From positions 105,136-169,135 of the forward strand of contig JAFSKF010000053.1 in NCBI GenBank assembly GCA_017449065.1: a DNA stretch of 64,000 bases. Direction: 5' to 3'. This DNA is from Bacteroidales bacterium (GTDB lineage Bacteria; Bacteroidota; Bacteroidia; Bacteroidales; UBA3663). Of the stretch, positions 53,008-61,831 are shown piece after piece; positions within the stretch are counted from its first letter, which is position 1, and every line of letters begins with the position of its first letter. Under the pieces are notes generated by a model. That model worked only from the letters and a program-made list of their open reading frames with translations. It searched no databases and was not told where the DNA came from. The position numbers and the translations under genes are program-made.

Positions 53008-54096
53008 ATGAATTGTATTATGGATGGATTTAAAAGTATAGAGATAAAGAATTTCAGGGGAATCGACCATCTGAAAATCGATGATTTCTCTCGTGTTAAT
53101 GTAATGTTGGGGCAGAACAATTCTGGCAAAACAACAGTGCTTGAAGCTATAGCAATGTTGATGAGTATGTCGAATCCAGACATACCCCAAGCTATTAATG
53201 CCATACGTGCCCGTAAGCCGTTTAGCAATTTTATAGATATACAGTACTACTTCAACAATTTGGATATTACAACACCTCCGGAAGTGAGAGCCGAACAGAC
53301 GGATGGCATTTTTCGGCATATGAAGTTAGAGTTATCTTATGTGTTTGATGAGTTGGCAGATTCTCAGAAAGCCCACCAAAAGCAGATGGGAACTGTCAAG
53401 TATGTTAATACTTTGGAAATGAATTTCAATGTTTCTAATGGAACGGCTATGCAGAACTATCAGAGTTGGCTGCGAGTAAATTCACAAGGTTTGGTAGTCA
53501 ACCGTAAAGTGGCTGATGGGTATTTGGAGAATAAAAGGGCATGGCTGACCCCATCGGATTTGATGACGAGCAACCTCGCTAATGACTTGGCCGATTTATT
53601 CAAACGGAATCGAAAGGATGCAATTATTGCATTACTGAAGTTGTTTGATTCTCGTGTTAATGGGATTGAGATTCTTATAGATGATATTTATGTCGGATTC
53701 GAAGGCATGGCTCAAATGTTGTCACTGAGTATGATGGGAGATGGTCTCCGACGTTATTTGAATATTGTGGCTGCTGCTGCTAATCCTCATATAAATATCC
53801 TTCTCATAGACGAGATTGACAATGGGCTTCATTATTCCGTTTACAAAAAGTTGTGGCAATCTTTGTTTGCTTTGGCTAGTGCAACAGGCAAACAGATATT
53901 TGTATCAACCCATAGCAAGGAAACCTTGTATTATCTAAATGACATGTTACAAGAAACTCCCGCCTATAAGCCAGATATGCGGTTATACACTTTAGAGAGG
54001 ACTGTCAAGAAAGGCTTGCAAGCCTATATGCTTACCCATGAAGGCTTGAGAGGCGCATGCGAGAATGATATAGAACTTAGAAGTATTTCCTTATGA
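53008..54096 (+). CDS. OLD/AAA_21-type ABC ATPase of a two-gene ATPase-Toprim unit
   Basis: A 362-residue protein (a second ATG at 53020 is possible). The N-terminus FKSIEIKNFRGIDHLKIDDF leads to Walker A MLGQNNSGKTTVLEAI (about 32-47). After a variable middle come the signature-like MMGDGLRRYLNIV, Walker B ILLIDEIDNGLHYSV (about 265-279) and FVSTHSKETL. This is the RecF/OLD-type ATPase fold without a fused Toprim. The Toprim-like partner starts inside its last codon (ATGA overlap). Such pairs occur in phage-defence nucleases, but the target here is unknown. Confidence 0.85.
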   Translation: MNCIMDGFKSIEIKNFRGIDHLKIDDFSRVNVMLGQNNSGKTTVLEAIAMLMSMSNPDIPQAINAIRARKPFSNFIDIQYYFNNLDITTPPEVRAEQTDGIFRHMKLELSYVFDELADSQKAHQKQMGTVKYVNTLEMNFNVSNGTAMQNYQSWLRVNSQGLVVNRKVADGYLENKRAWLTPSDLMTSNLANDLADLFKRNRKDAIIALLKLFDSRVNGIEILIDDIYVGFEGMAQMLSLSMMGDGLRRYLNIVAAAANPHINILLIDEIDNGLHYSVYKKLWQSLFALASATGKQIFVSTHSKETLYYLNDMLQETPAYKPDMRLYTLERTVKKGLQAYMLTHEGLRGACENDIELRSISL

Positions 54097-54729
54097 AGAA
54101 GAGATTTCGTATTTTCGTTGAGGGTGATGCTGACAAGAAATTTTTAAGTGACTATTACCATCACCTCTTCCAAGAGAACGCTCCCCAGTACAGTATCAAT
54201 CATACTGGTGATTTGAAAGGAGAGAAATCTGGTGGGATTAAAAAACTGTCGGACGAGATCAACATTCGGGAAATGCGTATCAATGCCGACCAAGATGGTG
54301 TGAATCTTGTAATTCTCGATGCAGACAAAGATATTAAAGTCCGCCGCAAAGAATTGGAAGCGATCAAGGAACTATTTCATATAGAGTTTGAGTTGTTTCT
54401 TCTTCCCAATGACAAAGATTCCGGTGCGTTGGAAGATATGTTGGAGCAAATCATCAATCCTGTTAATCAGCCAATTTTCGAGTGTTGGGAAAACTATGAG
54501 AAGGAACTTGTTAAACAAAATATACCTGCGTACACCTCCGCCATTGACAGCGCCTGCCAAGAAGACTAAGATATATGCCTATCTTGAAGCTCTTCTTCTT
54601 GATAGCAAAAGCCAGAAGAACTTGATTAAGGAAGTAAATCGAAAATATGAGAATCCTTCACATTGGAATCTTGATGCTGACTATTTGAACCCCTTGAAAG
54701 CGTTTTTAGAGGAGAACTTGTTAAAGTAA
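54093..54729 (+). pseudogene. Toprim-like (DUF3226-type) partner, frameshifted
   Basis: Frame 1 runs 54093-54569 (158 residues). The Toprim-like acidic set is visible: FVEGDADKKFLSDYY (Glu10), VILDADKDIKV (about 73-83) and GALEDMLEQI (about 111-120). Near 54535 the coding signal moves to another frame, which continues PPPLTAPAKKTKIYAYLEAL and stops at 54727-54729. The intact product would be about 210 residues. One extra base, or two lost, explains it. The core motifs survive upstream, so a shortened product may still fold. Assembly error is possible. Confidence 0.75.
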
Positions 54730-54835
54730 AGCGGTTAAGGAAGTGTGCCAAAAGAGTGATGTAGATAATAGAAATCAACATGAATAAATCCATAAGCTAA
54801 TCAAATCCTCTCCATTTAAGGAGAAGATAAGGAAG

Positions 54836-55183
54836 ATGATGCCTGCCGGGCTGGAGACGACAGCAAATATGATGCTTGATTTTATGAGCAATAGCAATGA
54901 AGAGCAACAGAAAGATATGGCCGCTTTTATAAAGATGTCTATGAAAAAAGATGAAATCAAAGCATTGTTTGATTTTTCGATGTCCTTACTCCATACAGAT
55001 GTAATCCCCATCAGGGAATCCATTTACGATACAGGTATTGATGGGGTCAAAGAACTTAATGAATATATGATTGATAAATATGGTCGAGACAGTAAGAGCA
55101 CAAATGCAGCAAATACCTTCTGTTGGCTGATTCTGAGACTTCCGGCAAAGGAGGAGATGAAGCGACTTAGGTTGGTATATTAA
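54836..55183 (+). CDS. hypothetical protein, possibly frameshifted at its 5' end
   Basis: A 115-residue, Met-, Lys- and Asp-rich helical protein with no recognised family. Upstream, ATG 54780 reads MNKSIS then stops. The frame of this gene is open from 54788 with a natural-looking lead-in, IHKLIKSSPFKEKIRK, so loss of one A from the AAA run at 54786-54788 would explain a cut-off start. It follows the ATPase-Toprim pair and precedes a GT61 gene. No role can be given. Confidence 0.45.
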   Translation: MMPAGLETTANMMLDFMSNSNEEQQKDMAAFIKMSMKKDEIKALFDFSMSLLHTDVIPIRESIYDTGIDGVKELNEYMIDKYGRDSKSTNAANTFCWLILRLPAKEEMKRLRLVY

Positions 55184-55210
55184 TAGAATGAGTTGTAGTT
55201 AACGCCGAAA

Positions 55211-56294
55211 TTGGGTATTATGAAAGTAAATGTAGAATACACAGACGAAATCCGAAGATATTGGATTACAGATAATTTGCCGAATTGGAAAGCCATTGAA
55301 GGAGACTTAGGCTTTGAGGAAGTTCATAATTGTCAATTAATGCCAACTGGGGATTTTTCTGTGAAAGAAAGTACCGAAGCTAAAGGAAATACAATTTATG
55401 TAGGACATTTTATTAATATATGGGGTCATTGTATTACTGATAATTTGAAGCGGCTATGGTTTCTTCGTTCGAATTATGGGAAAGAACTTTTATCAAACGG
55501 ATATAGACTTGTTTGCACACTGCATCGGGATGACTCATTGATTGGAAACTTCAAACAATTGTTAGCTTACCTTGATATTGATGCAAATAAGATTCTCGTA
55601 GTTAAGAAGCCGATGACTTTTGCCAGAATGATTATTCCTCAGGAGAGTCTAATCTGCAGATCACCATTATTATAAAGAGTTTAAGGAGACAATAGATTAT
55701 ATACAAGGTAAAATTCCTTTACAATCGGGAATGCCCTCAACCGTTTATTTTTCTCGAACTAAATTGCAAAATGGACGAGATTTCGGAGAAAAATACATAG
55801 AGGAATCCTTCGCAAACGCAGGATTCACTGTAATTTATCCCGAAACGTTGACTTTGGAACAACAATTTCTGATTTTGAAAAATTGCAAAGTCTTTGCTTC
55901 GACAGAAGGGAGTATTTCTCACAATGTGATGTTTTGTCAGGACGGAGTACAGAGTATTATTGTCCGTAAAACTCGGTCTCTGAACGGTTATCAATTTTCA
56001 TCTCTGTCAATTCGTAATAGTGATAGTGTTTGGATTGATGCCCATTTGTCCCTATTCAAAATTTTTGACGGCAGTTATGGACCTTTCTTTCTTTACGTCA
56101 ACGATAATCTTTCGCGATATTTTGACTCAATCGGAATGAAAGTGTCGGCAAAGTTCCCATTAGGAATGTTTATCAGATACATTCTACGAAGCGTATGGTT
56201 ATCACTCCGGTACAGACAGCGAATACGTTTAATTGGAGATTCAGATTATTATTGTACTCGGCTTCGTCAAGAGGTGGGTTTTCGGAAGAGATGA
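55211..56294 (+). pseudogene. family 61 glycosyltransferase, frameshifted
   Basis: Frame 1 covers 55211-55675 and includes the GT61 site VGHFINIWGHCITDNLKRLW (about 64-83). It stops after IIPQESLICRS. The neighbouring frame is open from 55653 (HHYYKEFKETIDYIQGK) to 56294 and holds the C-terminal half: VYFSRTKLQNGRDFGEKYIE, ILKNCKVFASTEGSISHNVM. Together they make one protein of about 355 residues, normal for GT61. The shift lies near 55650-55665, with no homopolymer to explain it. Confidence 0.8.
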
Positions 56295-56366
56295 TATAAT
56301 ATAATCAGATTTCTGCTCTCCAAAGCGGGTATTAGTATGGTTAAGACAACCTAAATAGTATGGTTT

Positions 56367-57308
56367 ATGTTTAGAAGACTGCTGACTCATTTTATCTCGG
56401 AAAATAAGATTCGGGAATTGCATTTCGCCCGTCATTATTACCATTGGTCGCTTTCAGAACAACGACCCAAGCCAATGGTGATAAGTTGTTTTGAGGGAGG
56501 AAATGGCTTTGCAGACAGGCTCCGTGGTATTATCTCGGCTTATGCATACGCTAAATGTATCGGAGTGCCATATTGCCTGGAGCATACAGAACCTTACCTA
56601 TGGGAAAATTATTTTGTCCCGAACCATTATGACTGGAGATTGAAAGAGGACGAGAAATCATATAATCTACGGTATGCACGTCCTGTCTTTTTCATGGACG
56701 ATGCACGGGGAAATCATATTCTTGAGTTGAACCCTGCTTTACAGTATCATATCTATAGTAATCAGTCGTTTTTGTCTTTGCTGAAGAAGACCTTTAATGT
56801 TCAGTTGAAGTATCATGAACTCTATGATGAATTATTCCGTCCCTCGGTAAGGTTACAAAGTCAGATAGATAAAGTGCAGTCCGATTTAGGATGTGACTAT
56901 GTTTCGGTATCCTTTAGGTTCCAACGACTGATGGGAGACTTTGACGATGTGATTGGCCGCGTTCTTTCCGAATCGGAGCGTGTAGCGTTGATTGGCAAGT
57001 GCCGTAATTTCCTGTGCGAACTGAAGAAAAAGCATCCCGAAGTTTCCCGCCTTTTAGTGACGTCAGACAGTTCTACATTTGTGAAAGCAATTTCAGATTT
57101 CGACTTTTGTTATGTAATCCCCGGCGATGTCGGCCATTTGGGCACGGCCCAGCATGAATCTGTCCTTCTGAAAACCTTCCTTGATTTTTATATGATTTCG
57201 AGAGCAAAGAAGGTTTATATGGCACACACGGGCGAGATGTACCGGGGAGGGTTCGCTCAATCAGCTGCAGCGTCGACTAACACAATATATGAAGAAATAC
57301 TATTTTAG
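56367..57308 (+). CDS. putative NodZ/FUT8-like glycosyltransferase
   Basis: A 313-residue protein. The N-terminal ISCFEGGNGFADRLRGIISA segment resembles the GxGNRxR-type start of nucleotide-sugar-binding fucosyltransferase folds. Later segments YVSVSFRFQRLMGDFDD, RLLVTSDSSTFVKAIS and HESVLLKTFLDFYMISRA fit the pattern of a lookup-and-check GT-B protein. It lacks a clear RGTDY loop. Likely role: adding a deoxy sugar to the glycan. It begins about 70 bases after the broken GT61 gene. Confidence 0.6.
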   Translation: MFRRLLTHFISENKIRELHFARHYYHWSLSEQRPKPMVISCFEGGNGFADRLRGIISAYAYAKCIGVPYCLEHTEPYLWENYFVPNHYDWRLKEDEKSYNLRYARPVFFMDDARGNHILELNPALQYHIYSNQSFLSLLKKTFNVQLKYHELYDELFRPSVRLQSQIDKVQSDLGCDYVSVSFRFQRLMGDFDDVIGRVLSESERVALIGKCRNFLCELKKKHPEVSRLLVTSDSSTFVKAISDFDFCYVIPGDVGHLGTAQHESVLLKTFLDFYMISRAKKVYMAHTGEMYRGGFAQSAAASTNTIYEEILF

Positions 57309-57330
57309 GATGCTGTAATATTGTAGCAGA

Positions 57331-58357
57331 ATGAAACTTGCGTTGCTTATAACTATTATCGGGTTAATTATTACCATTGCTAAACACATGGTTAATAAGG
57401 GCTCTGGAAGTATCTGTTTTGCACCGACGCGCGAGGCTACAACTATCTTGAAAGGAGGAATGTCATTGGTAATTGTGTGGGTGCATTTTTCTATTTTCAG
57501 TCCCACGCCAGTCTCATATTCCGGATATTTTGCTGCGTTGGGAGCTCCTGTAGTGGGAATGTTTCTTTTCTTGTCTGGTTATGGTTTAATGAAGTCGTGG
57601 CAAATTCATGGAGTCAGTTTTTGGAACGGGTTCCTTAAGCGGCGGTTTTCGAAGCTTTTGTGTCCATTATTAGTTGCTACATTGATTTTTCAGATAGTGC
57701 GATGGACACAGGGAATTTTTTCATGGTCTCTTATATCAAAGGAATTCCTTCAAGTAGACCCACCTCTGCCTTTTTCTTGGTTTGTGTATGAAATTGCCGT
57801 GTTATACTTGTTTTTCTTTATATGTGGACGATGGACACACAATTATTCTCGGTTTTGTGCACTCTTGTTTCTTAGCATTTTGATAATTTATGTATTTCTA
57901 CGACATATCAATTGGCTTTATGTTTGGTATTGCACGTTACCATGTTTCATGGGGGGTATTGATGGGATTGTTTGAAAATCGTGTCTTAACAATACTGAAC
58001 AGGCATTTTATTGCTGCCATGATTCTATTTGCTGTTTTTTGCTCGTTAACGCTCTTCTCGTTGGTTAAGTCGGAAGGTTATGAAGATCCTTCCAATCTAT
58101 TGGGTGGCATATTTTTATTCCTACTCCCATTTATTTGGTTTGTCCTCCTGATTTGCATACAGTTGAGGACCGGATGGGTAGGATATGCGCTTGGGGTGAT
58201 TTCTTATGAGATTTATGTCTTTCATGGCATTTTTATAATGAACATGGCACTGATAAATGGAAGTGGTTGGTTTCATTTTTTTTTCGTTTCCGGAGGAAGC
58301 TTATTGTCTGCTTTTTTCATGCATAAAATTCAACTCTTCCTTCATCATATTAAATAA
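57331..58357 (+). pseudogene. acyltransferase family 3 membrane protein, frameshifted at a G run
   Basis: Frame 1 (57331-57975) holds the start of an acyltransferase_3 protein: a hydrophobic N-terminus, LKGGMSLVIVWVHFSI with the expected His, and a LFLSGYGLMKSW segment. It stops after LPCFMGGIDGIV. Frame 2 continues VLMGLFENRVL to 58357 with more helices and a closing ISYEIYVFHGIFIM. Adding one G to the GGGGGG run at 57952-57957 restores one protein of about 340 residues. It would O-acylate a surface glycan. Confidence 0.78.
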
Positions 58358-58403
58358 AAATGACTGACATTATCGAAAATAGATTGAATTAATCTACAAT
58401 TTT

Positions 58404-59345
58404 ATGGTTATCAGAAAGGTTAAATCGCTAGTTAGAAATGGGCTTAAGTTTTTGGAACTTAAGGCTGTAAATCGTAAATGCACAGGGCCAGTTTGTATCT
58501 TTCAGTGTAAAGGAGGAGCTCCAGGACTGTTTTCATATCTTATCAGCGTGCTTGGTTTTGTGCGGTGGACGCATAAGCACAATCTTAGGCCGGTAATAGA
58601 CCTCCAGTCATTTAAGAATACTTATTTGGCAGAAGAAGCTGTTGGCGAACTCAATGCATGGGATTATTTCTTTGAGCAGCCGGGGCAGATTACTTGCGAT
58701 GAGGCAATCCAATTGCCCGGCGTTCAGTATTTCGACACAACAAAAGAAGACTGTCAGGGCAAGATAAAAAGCCCCTGGTGGGATTGGGAAGTCTATGATC
58801 AAGATTCAGTTACCTGTAGGATGTGGCGGGCTTATGCCCATCGCTATATCAAGCTGAGCAAGGGGAGCTCAGGACAAGTGAATCAGACATGGAATCGTCT
58901 GATGAATAAAGGAGACAAGGTTTTGGGAATACAATGCCGCGGTACTGATTATACGGCGCATAAACCCAAAGCCCACCCCGTGCAACCATCTCCGGAAATG
59001 GTTATGGACAAAGCAGAGCAGTTGATAAGAGATAGTGGGTATAATAAGATTTTCCTTGCCACCGAAGACAGAATCGTATTTCGTAAGTTCAAACAGCGGT
59101 TCGGGGACATGATAATCTCCTCGGACACAGAGCATGTCGATTATGATGGGAATGCATGGATTAATAATGTTCTTCCGGGTAGCGAACAGGAAAAACTGGA
59201 GCATGGAATGGCATACCTTGTATCCATGATGATGCTGACCCGTTGCAATGCCTTTATAGCTGGACGTACCAGTGGTAGTTTGGGCGTTATGTGTCTGTCT
59301 GCTGGATTTGAATATACTTATATTTGGGATTTAGGAGTTTATTAG
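58404..59345 (+). CDS. putative NodZ/FUT8-like (RGTDY) glycosyltransferase
   Basis: A 313-residue protein. The key segment is VLGIQCRGTDYTAHKPKAHP (about 173-192), followed by SPEMVMDKAEQLI and NKIFLATEDRIVFRKFKQRF. The RGTDY motif followed by ATED is typical of the nucleotide-sugar-binding region of fucosyltransferase-like GT-B enzymes. The N-terminal CKGGAPGLFSYLISVLGFVR takes the place of the GxGNR loop. A second family member within 3 kb suggests two related linkages. Sugar identity is inferred only loosely. Confidence 0.7.
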   Translation: MVIRKVKSLVRNGLKFLELKAVNRKCTGPVCIFQCKGGAPGLFSYLISVLGFVRWTHKHNLRPVIDLQSFKNTYLAEEAVGELNAWDYFFEQPGQITCDEAIQLPGVQYFDTTKEDCQGKIKSPWWDWEVYDQDSVTCRMWRAYAHRYIKLSKGSSGQVNQTWNRLMNKGDKVLGIQCRGTDYTAHKPKAHPVQPSPEMVMDKAEQLIRDSGYNKIFLATEDRIVFRKFKQRFGDMIISSDTEHVDYDGNAWINNVLPGSEQEKLEHGMAYLVSMMMLTRCNAFIAGRTSGSLGVMCLSAGFEYTYIWDLGVY

Positions 59346-59405
59346 GTACTAATTGTGTGCATTACAACAATAATAAGATTTGTATATTCTTATTTTGGCA
59401 GAACA

Positions 59406-60620
59406 ATGAAGATAGCAATTCTTACAGCAGGTTTTCAAGCCTCATCTACTGCCTTAGTCGCATCTTATTTAGCATTAGGATATAGTGTGGACTATTATAT
59501 CCAAACAGACAAGCGAACGCCTAAAGAGAAGTTAAGAAGTTTAGAGGCTTTAGAATTGGATTTAGATACGAGCATATTTTGGATTAAGCAAATTCCTCTT
59601 ACTCATGTTCGAGGAATTGACTTTATCAAGCAAAAAGAGAGGCTGAGAATTTTTTGTTATAGATCTGCTGAATTTTTTGATGGATCGAAGACTTTCTTAC
59701 AGAAGGTTATGCCTCCGATGTTGATATATGGATTACAAATACTCCTTTTGTGTAGGAATTATGATTATATTGGTGTTATAGGCCAAGGGAGTTTTATATC
59801 GCATCTTTCCCTAAATTTATCAAAAAAAAAGATACTCCATACTCATACTTTTCATGAGGTGTTTTCACATCAGTCGAATGAATTAGATTCAAATGTCACT
59901 CAACTGGTAAATGCCGGAGTTCCTTTGGTCGTGCATTCAGAATATGCAAAATCGAGATTGGAAGATTTATATAAATCAAAACAGATAAAAGTCACAGCTA
60001 TTCCATTTGGTTTGTTTTTAGGATATAGTGATTTTGAAAAATCAGATTCTATCGTATTAGATAGATTGAAAGAGAAACCTTATCTTTTGAGTTATGGCTT
60101 TTTTTCCAATTACAAAGGATTTGATTCAATTTGGAAAGCTTATCTGATTCTTAAACAAAAGATGGGTGATTTACCCTTTAAAATAGTTGTAGCTGGCTCA
60201 GGTCATTTGGAGATAATAGAAGAAATGAAAAAATATAGTGATTTCATAGTTATAAACAAATGGCTTTCAAACGATGAAATTTCTACGTTGATTTATAATT
60301 CAAGAGCAGTATTGGCTCCCTATCATTCAGCATCTCAAAGTGGTTTGCCTCAAACTTGTTATGTTTTCGACATTCCTATTGTTGCGACGAGAGTGGGTGC
60401 GTTTGAAGAAGTAATTAAAAATGGAGAAAACGGCTTGTTAATAAATGATTCTCCAGAAGATTTGGCTCAAGCAATGCTAACCATTTCAAATGATAAAACT
60501 ATACATTCTAATATTGTTGGACGAAGAGGATTGCCTAATATGTTCTCTTGGAATGTGATTGGGCTTCAATATATGTCTATGATTCGAGGTTTAAAAACTT
60601 TTGAAAAGAGCAAATTGTAA
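59406..60620 (+). CDS. family 4 glycosyltransferase
   Basis: A 404-residue GT-B enzyme from the start MKIAILTAGFQASS; an in-frame codon 51 bases upstream is less typical. Segments include VVHSEYAKSRLEDLY, LLSYGFFSNYKGFDSIWKAY, VVAGSGHLEIIEEM and the donor-site region HSASQSGLPQTCYVFDIPIVATRVGAFEEVIKNGENG (seen as two adjoining pieces). The gene is visibly more AT-rich than its neighbours, with many ATA, TTA and AAA codons, which points to recent acquisition. Confidence 0.88.
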   Translation: MKIAILTAGFQASSTALVASYLALGYSVDYYIQTDKRTPKEKLRSLEALELDLDTSIFWIKQIPLTHVRGIDFIKQKERLRIFCYRSAEFFDGSKTFLQKVMPPMLIYGLQILLLCRNYDYIGVIGQGSFISHLSLNLSKKKILHTHTFHEVFSHQSNELDSNVTQLVNAGVPLVVHSEYAKSRLEDLYKSKQIKVTAIPFGLFLGYSDFEKSDSIVLDRLKEKPYLLSYGFFSNYKGFDSIWKAYLILKQKMGDLPFKIVVAGSGHLEIIEEMKKYSDFIVINKWLSNDEISTLIYNSRAVLAPYHSASQSGLPQTCYVFDIPIVATRVGAFEEVIKNGENGLLINDSPEDLAQAMLTISNDKTIHSNIVGRRGLPNMFSWNVIGLQYMSMIRGLKTFEKSKL

Positions 60621-60626
60621 CAAAAT

Positions 60627-61817
60627 ATGATAAAATCAATTAAACTAAAGAATTTTTTTAGTTTTGCATCACAAGAGATTTCTTTCGGGAACTTGAATGC
60701 ATTGGTCGGCATCAACGGAGCTGGAAAATCGAACTTAATTAAAGCACTACAAGTTCTCAAAGCGGTCATTGGAGATGGAGATATGTCCGACCTGTTAATC
60801 AACCAATGGGGAGGATATGACGCTATTATGTATATGGGCAATACAGAGCCGGGAGCATACATTCAGATTGAGTATGAGTTTAATTATGATATTCTGGCCC
60901 TTTATGGCTACCATTTTCAGGAGCCTGTTTTTTATAGCATCAGTTTTCATAAAGTTGCATCGTCTCAAAATTATTATCTTTGTGAAAGTTTTCATACTGA
61001 TAATGAAGGACGACCGGGATATCGCTATTTACAGATTAAACGAGGGAAAGGTTTTGTCCGAGAAGGACGAACAAATGATCAAACGACCGTAACTTATGAA
61101 CTTGACAATTTTTCAGAGTCAATCCTGAGCCAATTGGTTGATAAGGATCGGTATTATCAAATATATACGTTGCGTGAAGCAATCAAAGATATTGCAATAT
61201 ATACCAATTTCAATACAATGGCTACAAGTCCTATTAGGAAACCCGTGTTGCCTGGTTTTTCGAATCGTTTGACTTCAGACGGTGCAAATCTTCCTCAGGT
61301 TCTGAATGCTATAAAGGTGAATGATAAGCCGAGTTACGGAAAAATAACAGATGCCATTACTTCAGTCAATGCAAATTTCAAAGGTTTTGATTTTAATTAT
61401 CTAGGGACAAGTATTGAATTGCTTTTAGATGAAACTGGACTAAATAAAGCAATTCACGTAACACATATTTCAGACGGAACACTTCGTTATTTATGTTTGT
61501 TGGCTATTATTTTTAATCCTCGTCGTGGCAAGTTAGTTTGTATTGACGAACCGGAAGTCGGTCTTCATCCAGATATGTTGAGTGAACTGATACAGGCAAT
61601 CATGGAGAATGCAGAAAGGACGCAATACATTATTTCTACCCATAGTAATCTGCTTCTTAATCAATTGCCGGTGTCAGATGTGATAGTATTTGAAAAAGAT
61701 GGGCTAAATAGCAGTGTTGTGAGAGATTTTAGAGATAAGGAGTTTGTCGAATGGGCCAGACAATATAGCACGGGTACTTTGTGGCGTAATGGTGATTTGG
61801 GAGGAAACAGGTATTAA
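60627..61817 (+). CDS. AAA_21-type ABC ATPase of a second ATPase-Toprim unit
   Basis: A 396-residue protein. The N-terminus IKSIKLKNFFSFASQEISFG leads to Walker A ALVGINGAGKSNLIKALQV (about 25-43). Walker B is LVCIDEPEVGLHPDMLSELI (about 302-321) and IISTHSNLLLNQL follows. The middle (about 110-260) is unlike that of the ATPase at 53008, so the two are not recent duplicates. It lies 14 bases before its partner gene. The partner type (DUF4276) is commonly found beside such ATPases, suggesting a split OLD-like nuclease. Confidence 0.88.
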   Translation: MIKSIKLKNFFSFASQEISFGNLNALVGINGAGKSNLIKALQVLKAVIGDGDMSDLLINQWGGYDAIMYMGNTEPGAYIQIEYEFNYDILALYGYHFQEPVFYSISFHKVASSQNYYLCESFHTDNEGRPGYRYLQIKRGKGFVREGRTNDQTTVTYELDNFSESILSQLVDKDRYYQIYTLREAIKDIAIYTNFNTMATSPIRKPVLPGFSNRLTSDGANLPQVLNAIKVNDKPSYGKITDAITSVNANFKGFDFNYLGTSIELLLDETGLNKAIHVTHISDGTLRYLCLLAIIFNPRRGKLVCIDEPEVGLHPDMLSELIQAIMENAERTQYIISTHSNLLLNQLPVSDVIVFEKDGLNSSVVRDFRDKEFVEWARQYSTGTLWRNGDLGGNRY

Positions 61818-61831
61818 AAGAAACGTGTAAG

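Noticed and set aside
53008..54729. Naming the first ATPase-Toprim pair as PARIS
   Set aside because: The architecture is similar, but AriA and AriB differ in size and the partner here looks DUF3226-like rather than DUF4435; a name would need profile searches.
54093..54729. Programmed frameshifting to make the full Toprim partner
   Set aside because: No slippery heptamer is visible near 54535, and other frame breaks lie close by, so mutation or assembly error is simpler.
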